Below, piece by piece: positions 42,764 through 51,867 of a stretch of DNA of 64,000 nt. Both the position numbers and the translations under genes were made by a program. Source of the stretch: Kribbella monticola (GTDB taxonomy: Bacteria > Actinomycetota > Actinomycetes > Propionibacteriales > Kribbellaceae). Under the pieces are notes generated by a model. That model made no database searches. It was not told where the DNA came from and saw only the letters and a list, made by a program, of their open reading frames with translations. The stretch is taken from the NCBI RefSeq assembly GCF_003261635.1, contig NZ_QFXK01000035.1:62001-126000 (forward strand). The letters are read 5' to 3'. Positions within the stretch are counted from its first letter, which is position 1; every line of letters begins with the position of its first letter.

Positions 42764-43384
42764 GTGACAGACCCGAATGCCCCCGCGCGTCTGGTCGTGC
42801 TGATCTCGGGTTCCGGTTCGAACCTGCAAGCACTGCTGGACGCCTGCGAAGACCCGGCGTACGGCGCGCAGGTGGTCGCCGTCGGCGCGGATCGCGAGGG
42901 GATCGCCGGGCTCGACCGGGCCACCGCCGCGGGCGTGCCGACGTTCGTGCACAAGGTGAAGGACCACGCCGAACGCGCTGCGTGGGACCGTGCGCTGACG
43001 GCCTCCGTCGCGGAGTACAAGCCTGATCTGGTCATCTCGGCCGGGTTCCTGAAGCTGGTCGGCGACGACTTCCTCGGGGCGTTCGGCGATCGCTACATCA
43101 ACACCCACAACGCGCTGCTGCCCGCGTTCCCCGGGATCCACGGGCCTCGCGACGCGCTCGAGTACGGCGTCAAGGTGGCCGGCGCGACCCTGTTCTTCGT
43201 CGACGGCGGCGTCGACACCGGGCCGATCATCAGCCAGGTCGTCGTGCCCGTCGAGGACGACGACACCGAAGAAACCCTGACCGAACGGATCAAGGAGGTC
43301 GAACGCCGCCAGCTGGTGGAGTGGGTCGGCCGGCTGGTCCGCGACGGCTGGACCATCACCGGACGAAAGGTTCGACTGAAGTGA
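42764..43384 (+). CDS. purN: Phosphoribosylglycinamide formyltransferase
   Basis: A 206-residue GART enzyme of purine synthesis, using 10-formyl-THF. Substrate motifs: ISGSGSNLQALLDAC near 13, the catalytic NTHNALLPAFPG near 112, and the catalytic Asp in DGGVDTGPIISQ. GTG at 42764 is chosen because the family starts just before RLVVLISGSGSN. It overlaps purH by GTGA. Confidence 0.96.
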   Translation: MTDPNAPARLVVLISGSGSNLQALLDACEDPAYGAQVVAVGADREGIAGLDRATAAGVPTFVHKVKDHAERAAWDRALTASVAEYKPDLVISAGFLKLVGDDFLGAFGDRYINTHNALLPAFPGIHGPRDALEYGVKVAGATLFFVDGGVDTGPIISQVVVPVEDDDTEETLTERIKEVERRQLVEWVGRLVRDGWTITGRKVRLK

Positions 43385-44940
43385 GCACCGACCGCAGGCC
43401 GATCCGCCGGGCGCTGATCAGCGTCTACGACAAGACCGGTCTGGAGGAGCTCGCGAAGGCGCTGTCCGACGCCGGGGTCCAACTGGTGTCGACCGGCTCC
43501 ACCGCCGCCCGGATCGCGGCGGCCGGCGTACCGGTGACCAAGGTGGAAGACCTCACCGGGTTCCCCGAGTGCCTGGACGGGCGGGTGAAGACGCTGCACC
43601 CGAAGGTGCACGCCGGTCTGCTCGCCGACGTCCGCAAGCCCCACCACGTCGAGCAGCTCGCGGAGATGCGCGTCGAGCCGTTCGACCTGCTGATCAGCAA
43701 CCTGTACCCGTTCAGCGAGACGGTCGCCTCCGGCGCGTCCGTGGACGAGTGTGTCGAGCAGATCGACATCGGTGGTCCGTCGATGGTCCGCGGCGCCGCC
43801 AAGAACCACGCGAACGTCGCCGTGGTGACCTCGCCTTCGCAGTACGACGATGTCTATGCCGTGCTTGGCGAGGGTGGGTTCTCGTTGGAGCAGCGGCAGC
43901 GGCTGGCTGCTGCGGCCTTCGTGCACACCGCGGAGTACGACGTGGCTGTGGCGTCCTGGATGGGCAACGTGCTCACCGATACCTCTGAGGGCTCGGGCTT
44001 CCCGGCCTGGGTCGGCGCTTCGTGGGAGAAGAAGGCGGTCCTGCGGTACGGCGAGAACCCGCACCAGCCGGCGGCGCTCTACAGCAGCGGTGGAACCGGG
44101 CTGGCCTCTGCCGAGCAGCTGCACGGCAAGGAGATGTCGTACAACAACTACGTCGACGCGGACGCGGCCCGGCGTACGGCGTACGACTTCACTGAGCCGG
44201 CCGTCGCGATCATCAAGCATGCGAACCCGTGCGGTATCGCGGTCGGCAAGGACATCGCCGAGGCGCACCGGCGCGCCCACGAATGCGACCCGGTCTCGGC
44301 GTACGGCGGCGTGATCGCCACCAACCGTCCGGTCACGGTCGAGCTGGCCAAGCAGGTCGCGGAAATCTTCACCGAGGTACTGGTCGCGCCTGGGTTCGAA
44401 GACGGTGCGGTCGAGGTGCTGCAGGCGAAGAAGAACATCCGGCTGCTCGTCTGCGGTCCCGATTCGGCGGCTCAGCCGGTCGAGTTCCGCGCGATCAGCG
44501 GTGGGCTGCTGATGCAGCAGAAGGACGTCTTCCAGGCGGCTGGTGACGACCCGTCCGCTTGGCAGTTGGCCGCCGGTCCGGCCGCCTCGGACGAGGTGCT
44601 CGCCGACCTCGCCTTCGCGTGGAAGGCGTGCCGCGCGGTCAAGTCCAACGCGATCCTGCTCGCGGCCGACGGCGCCTCGGTCGGCGTCGGCATGGGCCAG
44701 GTCAACCGCGTCGACTCCTGCCGCCTCGCCGTCTCCCGCGCCGCCGACCGCGCCGCCGGATCGGTCGCGGCCTCCGACGCCTTCTTCCCCTTCCCGGACG
44801 GCCTCGAGGTCCTCATCGAGGCAGGCGTCAAAGCAGTCGTCCAGCCCGGCGGCTCCATCCGCGACGACGCAGCCATCGAAGCCGCCACCAAGGCCGGCAT
44901 CACCATGTACTTCACCAACACCCGCCACTTCTTCCACTAG
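43381..44940 (+). CDS. purH: Bifunctional AICAR transformylase / IMP cyclohydrolase
   Basis: A 519-residue two-domain enzyme for the last two steps to IMP. The N-terminal IMP cyclohydrolase domain has LISVYDKTGLEELAKAL and PFSETVASG. The C-terminal transformylase domain has the active-site IIKHANPCGIAVG. It starts on GTG overlapping the purN stop, and a strong hairpin terminator follows 13 bases after the stop. Confidence 0.97.
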   Translation: MSTDRRPIRRALISVYDKTGLEELAKALSDAGVQLVSTGSTAARIAAAGVPVTKVEDLTGFPECLDGRVKTLHPKVHAGLLADVRKPHHVEQLAEMRVEPFDLLISNLYPFSETVASGASVDECVEQIDIGGPSMVRGAAKNHANVAVVTSPSQYDDVYAVLGEGGFSLEQRQRLAAAAFVHTAEYDVAVASWMGNVLTDTSEGSGFPAWVGASWEKKAVLRYGENPHQPAALYSSGGTGLASAEQLHGKEMSYNNYVDADAARRTAYDFTEPAVAIIKHANPCGIAVGKDIAEAHRRAHECDPVSAYGGVIATNRPVTVELAKQVAEIFTEVLVAPGFEDGAVEVLQAKKNIRLLVCGPDSAAQPVEFRAISGGLLMQQKDVFQAAGDDPSAWQLAAGPAASDEVLADLAFAWKACRAVKSNAILLAADGASVGVGMGQVNRVDSCRLAVSRAADRAAGSVAASDAFFPFPDGLEVLIEAGVKAVVQPGGSIRDDAAIEAATKAGITMYFTNTRHFFH

Positions 44941-44953
44941 TACGACGTACTTT

Positions 44954-44994
44954 CACCACCCCCGCCTCTCCCAGGCAGGGGTGGTGTTTTCTTT
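44954..44994 (+). terminator. Terminator of the perM-purN-purH operon
   Basis: CACCACCCC (44954-44962) pairs with GGGGTGGTG (44978-44986). An inner GCCT/AGGC stem (44964-44967 with 44973-44976) extends it. TTTTCTTT follows directly. Confidence 0.9.
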
Positions 44995-45284
44995 CCCACG
45001 CGCCTTCCTCCGTCAGCCGCTCCCGCCCACCCGAAGTCGCGGCTCCTCCGTCGCCGCTCGACAACTGCTACCGCGCCGCCTCCTTCGTCGCAGGCTCCCG
45101 CCCGCCTCGGTCGCTCAACAACAGATCCCGCTCCGCCCGCGTCGCCGCTCAGCCCGCGCATCTCCTCATCGGGCGGTTCCACCCCACCCAAGTGTTCGAA
45201 GGCGTACTGGGCGATCTCGTGCACGATCTCCGCATCCGGTGCGACGGTCGATCTGATCTGCAGAAAATGCTTTCGATAGAGAGG
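44995..45284. other. Gene-poor spacer with pyrimidine-rich low-complexity DNA
   Basis: Between the purH terminator and the chitinase promoter I see no convincing gene. The plus strand is dense in CCG, CCTCC and CGCC tracts. A minus-strand frame (from a GTG at 45224 down to 44937) begins with the protein-like VHEIAQYAFEHLGG and is open further upstream without a start codon, but it soon becomes Gly/Arg-rich and crosses the terminator, so at best it is a gene relic. Confidence 0.4.
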
Positions 45285-45313
45285 TTGCTTAACTATTCGG
45301 CGGTGCTTATGGT
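45285..45313 (+). promoter_or_regulatory. Promoter of the chitinase gene
   Basis: TTGCTT (45285-45290) and TATGGT (45308-45313) are separated by 17 bases, in a locally A/T-richer stretch 43 bases before the chitinase ATG. The layout is the same as that proposed for the M23 gene. Confidence 0.5.
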
Positions 45314-45355
45314 GAGCGGGCTCGTTGTTCCTCGATCCGCCCGGTGGGGAGAACC

Positions 45356-46636
45356 ATGTCGGTGAAACGTCGGAGCTTTGCGGCGCTGGTGGCAGTTGCG
45401 GTGACGGTCCCTCTCGGGGTGTCCGCGGTGCCTGCCGAGGCGCACAGTCAGAAGCGTGTTGTCGGGTACTACACCCAGTGGAGCGGCTACGACCGCAACT
45501 TCCTGGTCAGTGACCTGGCCAAGAACGGTACGGCCGCCAAACTCACCCAGCTGAACTACGCGTTCGGCTTTCTCGATGCCTCCGGCAACTGTGTGTCGAG
45601 CGACCCGTGGGCCGATTACCAGCGGCCGTTCACCGCGGAGCAGAGCGTCAGCGGCAAAGCCGACGAGGCCGGCCAGCCACTGGCCGGCAACCTGAATCAG
45701 TTGAAGCAGCTGAAGCAGAAGTTCCCGAAGCTCCGGATCAGCATCTCGCTCGGCGGCTGGACCGGTTCGAAGTACTTCTCGGACGCCGCGCTCACGCCGG
45801 CCTCGCGCGCCGCGCACGTGAAGTCCTGCCTGGACATGTGGCTCAAGGGCAACCTGCCCGGCGCTCCGGCCGGTGCCGCGAAGGGCATCTTCGACGGTGT
45901 CGACATCGACTGGGAGTGGCCGGCCAGTGAGGGCAACCCGGGCAACGTGATCCGTCCTGAGGACAAGCAGAATTTCACGGCTCTGGTGCACGAGTACCGC
46001 AAGCAGTTGGACCGCGCGTCCTGGCCGTTCCGCGGCCGGTACAACCTGACCGCCTTCCTGCCCGCCGCGCCGGAGCAGATCGACAACGGGTTCCAGGTCA
46101 AGCAGCTGTTCCGCGACCTGACCTTCGGTACGACGCAGGGCTACGACTACCACGGCTCGTGGGACCCGATCACCAACCAGCAGTCCGCGATCGACGCACC
46201 GAAGGGCGACCCCTCGACCGAGGAGTTCAGCTCGCAGGTGACGATCGACGCCTACCTCTCCCGCGGTGCACCGCGCGACCAACTCGTGATGGGTGTGCCG
46301 TTCTACAGCCGCGGCTGGACCGGCGTGACCAACCAGAACCACGGGTTGTTCCAGCCCGCCACGGGTCCCGCGCCGGCGACGTACGAAGCGGGCTACGAGG
46401 ACTATCGGTTGCTGAAGGCAAAGGCTGACGGCTTCACGGTGTACCGCGACAACAAGGCCGGATTCGCCTGGCTGTTCGACGGTACGACGTTCTGGACCTG
46501 GGACGACCCGGTCGAGATGAAGCGCAAGGCGCAGTACATCTCCAAGCGGCACCTCGGCGGCGCGATGATCTGGTCGCTCGACGGCGATACCGCAAATGGC
46601 GAGCTGATTTCGGCTTTGCACCGTAATCTTCACTGA
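45356..46636 (+). CDS. Secreted GH18 chitinase
   Basis: A 426-residue protein. The signal peptide ends near residue 29 after VPAEA. The GH18 catalytic motif DGVDIDWEW (DxxDxDxE) is near residue 182, with the substrate-side SISLGGWTGSKYFS strand before it and GAMIWSLDGD at the C-terminal end of the barrel. There is no carbohydrate-binding module. It probably degrades chitin outside the cell. The ATG at 45356 is preferred over the GTG at 45344 because the predicted GGGGAG site lies between them. Confidence 0.94.
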   Translation: MSVKRRSFAALVAVAVTVPLGVSAVPAEAHSQKRVVGYYTQWSGYDRNFLVSDLAKNGTAAKLTQLNYAFGFLDASGNCVSSDPWADYQRPFTAEQSVSGKADEAGQPLAGNLNQLKQLKQKFPKLRISISLGGWTGSKYFSDAALTPASRAAHVKSCLDMWLKGNLPGAPAGAAKGIFDGVDIDWEWPASEGNPGNVIRPEDKQNFTALVHEYRKQLDRASWPFRGRYNLTAFLPAAPEQIDNGFQVKQLFRDLTFGTTQGYDYHGSWDPITNQQSAIDAPKGDPSTEEFSSQVTIDAYLSRGAPRDQLVMGVPFYSRGWTGVTNQNHGLFQPATGPAPATYEAGYEDYRLLKAKADGFTVYRDNKAGFAWLFDGTTFWTWDDPVEMKRKAQYISKRHLGGAMIWSLDGDTANGELISALHRNLH

Positions 46637-47278
46637 GTGGATCTAGCAGCTCTGACCGACCGGTTCGGCGCCACCCGCGCCGAGCCGGTCGACCTCGGAT
46701 GGTCCGGCGCGACTGTCGTACGGCTCCGGCGTGCCACGGAAACCCTTTATTACAAGGCGGGCGCGGGCGTCGCCGAAGAAGCCGAACGGCTGAGTTGGCT
46801 GTCCGGCACGGAGATTCCCTGCCCTCGCGTGCTCGATCGCGGGGACGACTGGATGCTCACCACCGCGCTTCACGGCCGCGACGCCTCGCAGCCGTGGCCC
46901 GCCGCCGAGCGCCCCGCAGTTTTGGCTGCTGTCGCCGATGGGCTACGGCAGTTGCAGACGTTGACCGAGTCTCCGTTCGACTCGCCGTTCCCTGGGGCGC
47001 GCCAAGTCGTGACGCATGGCGACTACTGTGCGCCGAACGTCTTCATCGACCCCGAAACCCTGCGGTTCAGCGGCATCCTCGATCTCAGCCGGCTCGGCCT
47101 CGGTGACCCGTACGTCGACTTCGCACTGATGCACAAGAGCCTCAGCAACGGCCTCAACCCCCAGTACGGCGGCCCGCCGGCCGCCCGCGAGTTCGTAGTA
47201 CTGGCCGGCGGCGACCCCGATGATCCGCGCATTCAGCACTACACAGACCTCGACGACACCGGCGACTACACGCCATGA
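46637..47278 (+). CDS. Aminoglycoside phosphotransferase (APH)-like kinase, short
   Basis: A 213-residue protein with the APH phosphotransfer motif VTHGDYCAPNVFID near 133 and the metal-binding ILDLSRLGLGDPYVDFALMH near 155. The N-terminal ATP-binding part is reduced (LYYKAGAGVAEEAERLSWL). It is about 50 residues shorter than APH(3') enzymes, so it may phosphorylate another small molecule or be weakly active. It starts on GTG immediately after the chitinase stop, with no gap, so the two may be co-transcribed. Confidence 0.8.
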   Translation: MDLAALTDRFGATRAEPVDLGWSGATVVRLRRATETLYYKAGAGVAEEAERLSWLSGTEIPCPRVLDRGDDWMLTTALHGRDASQPWPAAERPAVLAAVADGLRQLQTLTESPFDSPFPGARQVVTHGDYCAPNVFIDPETLRFSGILDLSRLGLGDPYVDFALMHKSLSNGLNPQYGGPPAAREFVVLAGGDPDDPRIQHYTDLDDTGDYTP

Positions 47279-47280
47279 AC

Positions 47281-47318
47281 CATCCGCGGACCCGCCCGAT
47301 GAGGCGGGCCCGCGGATG
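47281..47318. terminator. Bidirectional terminator between the APH-like gene and pirin
   Basis: CATCCGCGGACCCGCC (47281-47296) and GGCGGGCCCGCGGATG (47303-47318) form a 16-bp stem with one mismatch and a 6-base loop, filling the gap between two convergent stop codons. Confidence 0.8.
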
Positions 47319-47321
47319 AGA

Positions 47322-48308
47322 TCAGTTGGACTCGTGGAGGTCGGTGCCGAGGCCGTGGACGGCGGGGATGGTGCCGAGTTTGCCGGCCTGGAAGTCTTCG
47401 AAGGCCTGGATGACTTCGGCGCGGGTGTTCATCACGAACGGGCCGGCCATCGCGACGGGCTCGCGGATCGGGCGGCCGCCGAGGATGAGGACATCGAGGT
47501 TGGGCTCGGCCTGCGACTGCGAGAGGGCGGCCGCCGTACGGATCGTGTCGCCGGGGCCGAACAGCGCGAGCTGGCCCTTGCGGATCGGGCGGTGGTCGGC
47601 GCCGACCGTGCCTTGGCCGGCCAGCACGTAGACGAGCGCGTTGTAGTCGGGCTGCCAGGGCAGCACCAGCTCGGCACCCGGGCTGACTGTCGCGTGCACC
47701 AGCGTGATCGGGGTGTGCGTCGAACCGGGGCCGTCGTGGCCGTCGACCGAACCCGCGATGACCCGGATCAGCGCGCCGCCGTCCGCCGTCGAGAGCAGCG
47801 CGGAGTCGCCGCCGCGGATGTCCTGATAGCGAGGAGCCGCCCACTTCTGGGCTTTCGGCAGGTTCACCCAGAGCTGGATGCCGTGGAACAGGCCGCCGCT
47901 GAGGACCAGGTGCTCCGGCGGCGTCTCGATGTGCAGCAAGCCGGAGCCGGCCGTCATCCACTGGGTGTCGCCGTTGGAGATGACACCGCCGCCACCCTGG
48001 GAGTCCTGGTGCTCCATGATCCCGTCGAGCATGTACGTCACGGTCTCGAAGCCACGGTGCGGGTGCCACGGCGTGCCCTTGGGCTCACCCGGCGCGTACT
48101 CCACCTCGCCCATCTGGTCCATGTGGATGAACGGGTCGAGATCGCGCAGGTCGACCCCGGCGAAGGCGCGGCGTACCGGGAAGCCTTCCCCTTCGTAGCC
48201 GCTCGGCGCGGACGTCACCGACCGCACCGCACGCTCCTTGGCGACGGCAGGATCCGGCTGGTGGACACGCGGCAGCACGGTGATGTCGGAAACGGTCACG
48301 GCGGGCAT
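47322..48308 (-). CDS. Pirin-family protein (bicupin)
   Basis: A 328-residue protein. The N-terminal pirin cupin has the metal motif HPHRGFETVTYMLDGIMEHQDS near 82-103 and the conserved GDTQWMTAGSGLLHIE. The C-terminal cupin contains YVLAGQGTVGADHRP. Bacterial pirins include quercetinases and regulators of redox metabolism; the function here is unassigned. A perfect 7-8-7 inverted repeat lies 20 bases upstream of the start, a likely operator. Confidence 0.9.
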   Translation of the reverse strand: MPAVTVSDITVLPRVHQPDPAVAKERAVRSVTSAPSGYEGEGFPVRRAFAGVDLRDLDPFIHMDQMGEVEYAPGEPKGTPWHPHRGFETVTYMLDGIMEHQDSQGGGGVISNGDTQWMTAGSGLLHIETPPEHLVLSGGLFHGIQLWVNLPKAQKWAAPRYQDIRGGDSALLSTADGGALIRVIAGSVDGHDGPGSTHTPITLVHATVSPGAELVLPWQPDYNALVYVLAGQGTVGADHRPIRKGQLALFGPGDTIRTAAALSQSQAEPNLDVLILGGRPIREPVAMAGPFVMNTRAEVIQAFEDFQAGKLGTIPAVHGLGTDLHESN

Positions 48309-48327
48309 GGTGGACTCCTCGCTGCTA

Positions 48328-48349
48328 GATAGTTCAAGAATAAACTATC
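48328..48349. promoter_or_regulatory. Inverted repeat upstream of pirin, MarR/HxlR-like operator
   Basis: GATAGTT (48328-48334), spacer CAAGAATA, AACTATC (48343-48349) is a perfect inverted repeat of the kind bound by MarR- or HxlR-type repressors. It sits 19 bases upstream of the pirin ATG; the repressor gene is not in the neighbourhood. Confidence 0.6.
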
Positions 48350-48360
48350 CGACCCAACCC

Positions 48361-49100
48361 TGACAACCCCGCCCACATTCCCGTACTACGTACTGCCCGG
48401 CCGAGGCGAGCCCCCCAGCGCAGATCGGCCAATGCGGCGCTGGTCGGGGAAGGCGGCCCTGGTCGGGAAGGGGGCGCTGGTCGGGGAAAGCGGCAGCGAG
48501 GTGACGCGTTCGAGTGCTGCGCGGGAAGGTGCGGGGCGAGGTCGACGGACCGGGGAGCGGCACCTCCCCGGAACTGCAAGCGGGACTCCCCGAACTTCAG
48601 ACGGGACTCCCCGAAACCGTGAGGCGCAGACAGCAAAGTGGAGATCCGGACAAGAAGCGGGGATCCGGACAAGACAGTCCGGACCCCCAAGTTGCTGTCC
48701 GAACCCCCGAGTTGCTGCCCGGATCCCGGGTTGCTGTCCCCTCCTCGAGGGCCCTTCGATGAGAACGGGCGGGTCAACTACCGCTGACGGGGTTACCCCA
48801 CTGCTATAGGAGTGGGGTAACCCTTCGATGACGGGTGAACCCCCCCCGGGAGAGGGGCGAACCGGGGAGGTGGGTGCTTGGCCGGGTCGCCGGCGGTGGG
48901 GGTAATCGCCGTGGAGGTTGCCCCTGGTCTCCGGGAAACCAGCTGACCTTCCCCGCGGAGTCGCCCCGATCGTCTCGGGATGTGTCGAACCGGAGGTGGT
49001 GGTGGAGGTGGCGCCGGAGGTTCTTGCTCAGGCGGTCGATGTTCGGGCGGTGGGGTCGATCGCCGTGAGGGTATGTCCGGCGCGGTCAGAGGGTGTCCGA
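48361..49100. other. Repeat-rich spacer without a convincing gene
   Basis: About 740 bases between pirin and the MMPL exporter. It contains three imperfect copies of ctggtcggg(g)aaggcgg (about 48437-48494), two of gcgggactccccgaa, two of gatccggacaaga, and three of the type cc(a/g)agttgctg(t/c)cc. Several frames are open only because of GC bias and give repetitive, low-complexity proteins. A hairpin at 48790-48823 is the only clear structure. Confidence 0.5.
48790..48823. terminator. Perfect 13-bp hairpin in the spacer
   Basis: GGGTTACCCCACT (48790-48802), loop GCTATAGG, AGTGGGGTAACCC (48811-48823), followed by TTCG. It looks like an intrinsic terminator, but neither flanking gene ends near it, so its use is unclear. 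Confidence 0.4.
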
Positions 49101-49104
49101 GAAG

Positions 49105-51264
49105 TCAGTCGACCGTGACGAGTTGCTTCTCCGAAGCAGCGGGCACCTGGAGGGTTTCGCCTTCGATGTCGACCTTGGGGGTGATGCGGTCGAGCCACTT
49201 CGGGAAGAACCAGGCTCGGTCGCCGAGGAGGGTGAGGACGGCGGGGACCAGCGTCATCCGGACGACGAAGGCGTCGATCAGGACGCCGATGGTGAGGCCG
49301 AAGCCGATCGTCTTGATGATCGGGTCCTCGGCGAACATGAACCCGGCGAAGACCGCGGCCATGATGAGCGCCGCCGCTGTCACCACCCGGGCGCCATGGC
49401 CGACACCTTCGATGGTCGCCTCGGTCGCGTGCCGTCCGTGCACGAACTCCTCCCGGACCCGGGACACGATGAACACCTCGTAGTCCATCGCCAGCCCGAA
49501 CAGGATGCCCATCATGATGATCGGCAGGAAGCTGACCAGCGGCCCAGGCGAGTCGACGCCGAGCAGCGACGCGCCCCAGCCCTTCTGGAACACCGCCACG
49601 GTGATGCCGAACGTCGCACCGATGGTGAGCAGGAAGCCGAGCGTCGCCTTCAGCGGCACCAGGATCGAACGGAACGCCAGCATCAGCAGCAGGAACGACA
49701 ACCCGATCACGACGAGCAGATAAAGCGGCAACGCTGCGGTCAGCTTGTTCGACACATCCACACCCACCGCGGTGTTGCCGGTGACGGCGACGTCGCCGAG
49801 CGGGTGGATCGACGTCCGCAGGTTCTTCACCAGGTCGGCGGTCTGCTCGCTGGCCGGACCGCCCGCCGGGATCACGCTCACCAACCGGGTCTTCCCGTCA
49901 GCACTCGCCGGCCCGGGCTGAACCGCGACGACGTCCTTGAGTCCCTTGGCCTTCCCGAGCACCTGCTCGACCAATGCACCCGCCGCGGCGGGGTTGTCAG
50001 CCCTGACCACAACCACCAGCGGCCCGTTCGCCCCCGGCCCGAAAGCCGCCGCCGTCAAGTCGTACGCCACCCGCTGATTGGTCCCGGCCGCGGCCGACGC
50101 GCCATCCGGCAGTGCCAGCCGCATGTCCTGCGTGGGAAGCGCCAGTACGCCGAGCCCGATGATGCCCACAGCAACAATCGGGACCCGGAATCGCGTCACC
50201 AACCGCGCCCAGCGGAATCCGAACCCATGAACAGCAGGAGCAGCAGCCCCACTCTTCCGCACCTTCCGTGGCAACACCCGCTGCCCGACGAACCCCAGCA
50301 GCGCAGGCAGCAGAGTCAACGCAACCAGTACTGCGGTAAGTACCGTGGCCGCCGCGGCCAGCCCCATCGCGGTCAGGAACGGAACTCCGACCAAACTCAA
50401 CCCGGCAAGGGCAATCACGACGGTCGCACCAGCGAACAACACGGCCGACCCCGCGGTCGCGGTGGCTCGTGCGACCGACTCCTCCTCGTCCATTCCCGCC
50501 GCGAGCTGGGACCGGTGCCGCGAGCTGATGAACAGCGAATAGTCGATTCCCACCGCGAGCCCGAGCATCAACGCGAGGATCGGAGCCGTCGAGGAAACAT
50601 CGACCACCGACGTGATCAGGAACAAGCCGGCCATCCCCGCAAGCACACCGGCGAGCGCAGTCAGCAAGGTCATTCCAGCAGCGACCAGCGATCCGAACGT
50701 GATCACCAGTACGAGAGCAGCGATCGCGACACCGATCACCTCGGTCACACCCATCGGCGGTGCTCCACCGACGATCTGGCCACCCGGAACCACCTGAAGG
50801 TCACCGGAGCTCAAGTGGTTCAGGTCGTCGTACGCCGTGGTGGTGCTCTTCGCCAGCTCGTCGGCGGGCTTGGTGAACTGCACGCTGATCAGGCCCGTCG
50901 TACCGTCCGGGCTGATTGCCTTGCTGGTAAAGGGATCCACCGCACCGACGACCTCGGGCAACTGGTTGGCCTTGGCAACGGTTGCGCCGACGGCCGCCTT
51001 CACGGCGGGAGTAGCGAGCGTCTGCCCGGCAGGTGCCTTCACGACGATGGTCGCCGAGGCGCCACTCGCGGCCGGCAGCTCTGTCTTCAAGGCGTCCAGC
51101 GCTCGCTGCGATTCGGTGCCGGGGATCGAGAAGGTGTTCGCCGTCTTGCCGCCGAGCGTCAGTGCGCCGACCCCGAGCAGGACCAGGACGAAGACCCAGA
51201 TCGCCGTGACGATCCGGCGCCGCTGATAGGAGAACCGGCCGAGCCGGTACAGGAGGTTTGCCAT
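49105..51264 (-). CDS. MMPL/RND-family exporter
   Basis: A 719-residue protein with two membrane halves of about 6 segments, each preceded by a large extracytoplasmic domain (about 45-180 and 370-510). Motifs of MMPL proteins: GIDYSLFISSRHRSQL near 225 and AMDYEVFIVSRVREEF near 585, including the Asp-Tyr pairs of the proton relay. It likely exports lipids or hydrophobic drugs. ATG at 51264 with AGGAGG 5 bases upstream. The frame is open through the next two genes, but only this segment looks like an exporter. It is followed upstream by the TetR gene. Confidence 0.92.
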   Translation of the reverse strand: MANLLYRLGRFSYQRRRIVTAIWVFVLVLLGVGALTLGGKTANTFSIPGTESQRALDALKTELPAASGASATIVVKAPAGQTLATPAVKAAVGATVAKANQLPEVVGAVDPFTSKAISPDGTTGLISVQFTKPADELAKSTTTAYDDLNHLSSGDLQVVPGGQIVGGAPPMGVTEVIGVAIAALVLVITFGSLVAAGMTLLTALAGVLAGMAGLFLITSVVDVSSTAPILALMLGLAVGIDYSLFISSRHRSQLAAGMDEEESVARATATAGSAVLFAGATVVIALAGLSLVGVPFLTAMGLAAAATVLTAVLVALTLLPALLGFVGQRVLPRKVRKSGAAAPAVHGFGFRWARLVTRFRVPIVAVGIIGLGVLALPTQDMRLALPDGASAAAGTNQRVAYDLTAAAFGPGANGPLVVVVRADNPAAAGALVEQVLGKAKGLKDVVAVQPGPASADGKTRLVSVIPAGGPASEQTADLVKNLRTSIHPLGDVAVTGNTAVGVDVSNKLTAALPLYLLVVIGLSFLLLMLAFRSILVPLKATLGFLLTIGATFGITVAVFQKGWGASLLGVDSPGPLVSFLPIIMMGILFGLAMDYEVFIVSRVREEFVHGRHATEATIEGVGHGARVVTAAALIMAAVFAGFMFAEDPIIKTIGFGLTIGVLIDAFVVRMTLVPAVLTLLGDRAWFFPKWLDRITPKVDIEGETLQVPAASEKQLVTVD

Positions 51265-51299
51265 GGCTGGTGCGTCCGTTCGCTGGAGGTAGGCGGTGG

Positions 51300-51854
51300 T
51301 CAGCGGTTCAGCCGGAGGATCCGGCGCAGGGCGGTGTCGCAGAGGGTGTGCAGTTCGGCGTCGGTGCGATCGCCGGGGTGCCGGCACTCGCCGAGCAGGC
51401 CGTTGATGGCGAACTTCGCCAGGTCGATCTCGAGCTGGTCGTCGGTGCCGCCGGCGAGGATCTCGGTCATCCGCATCCCGGCCGTGATCAGGTCGGCGAA
51501 CTCGGGGTACTGCTCCATCGTGCTCAGCAGGTCCTGCAGCACGTTGATCAGTCCGCGGAACTCGACGGCGAGCTCGACGAACCGGGTCAGGGCGAATTCC
51601 TGCGCCGCCGCGGCCGGCATCCCGGCGGCCTGGTCGATCAGGTCGTTCAAGGCGATCCGCGAGGGTTCGAGCACGGCCGCCAGCACCGCCGGCTTGCCGT
51701 TGAAGTGGTAGAGCACGGTCGCTTTCGAGCAGCCGGCCGCGGTCGCGATGTCCTGCAGGGAGGTCGCGTCGTATCCCCGGCTGACGAACAGGGTCATGGC
51801 CTGCTGCTCGATCTCGCGCCGGGTCCGCTCCCGCGCCGGGGTGGTGGCTGCCAT
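51300..51854 (-). CDS. TetR-family transcriptional repressor
   Basis: A 184-residue protein with an N-terminal TetR helix-turn-helix (TLFVSRGYDATSLQDIATAAGCSKATVLYHF, about 21-51) and a helical ligand domain. It lies 35 bases upstream of the MMPL exporter gene and is co-directional with it, so it probably controls that operon. Two operator-like palindromes lie just upstream of its start, between it and folD. Confidence 0.9.
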   Translation of the reverse strand: MAATTPARERTRREIEQQAMTLFVSRGYDATSLQDIATAAGCSKATVLYHFNGKPAVLAAVLEPSRIALNDLIDQAAGMPAAAAQEFALTRFVELAVEFRGLINVLQDLLSTMEQYPEFADLITAGMRMTEILAGGTDDQLEIDLAKFAINGLLGECRHPGDRTDAELHTLCDTALRRILRLNR

Positions 51855-51867
51855 GCTCCCCACTATC

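Noticed and set aside
44937..45224. Minus-strand frame beginning VHEIAQYAFEHLGG as a gene
   Set aside because: It crosses the purH terminator, lacks a ribosome-binding site and becomes low-complexity; kept only as a possible relic.
48334..48809. Open frames in the repeat-rich spacer
   Set aside because: All three frames translate to repetitive low-complexity sequence with no ribosome-binding site.
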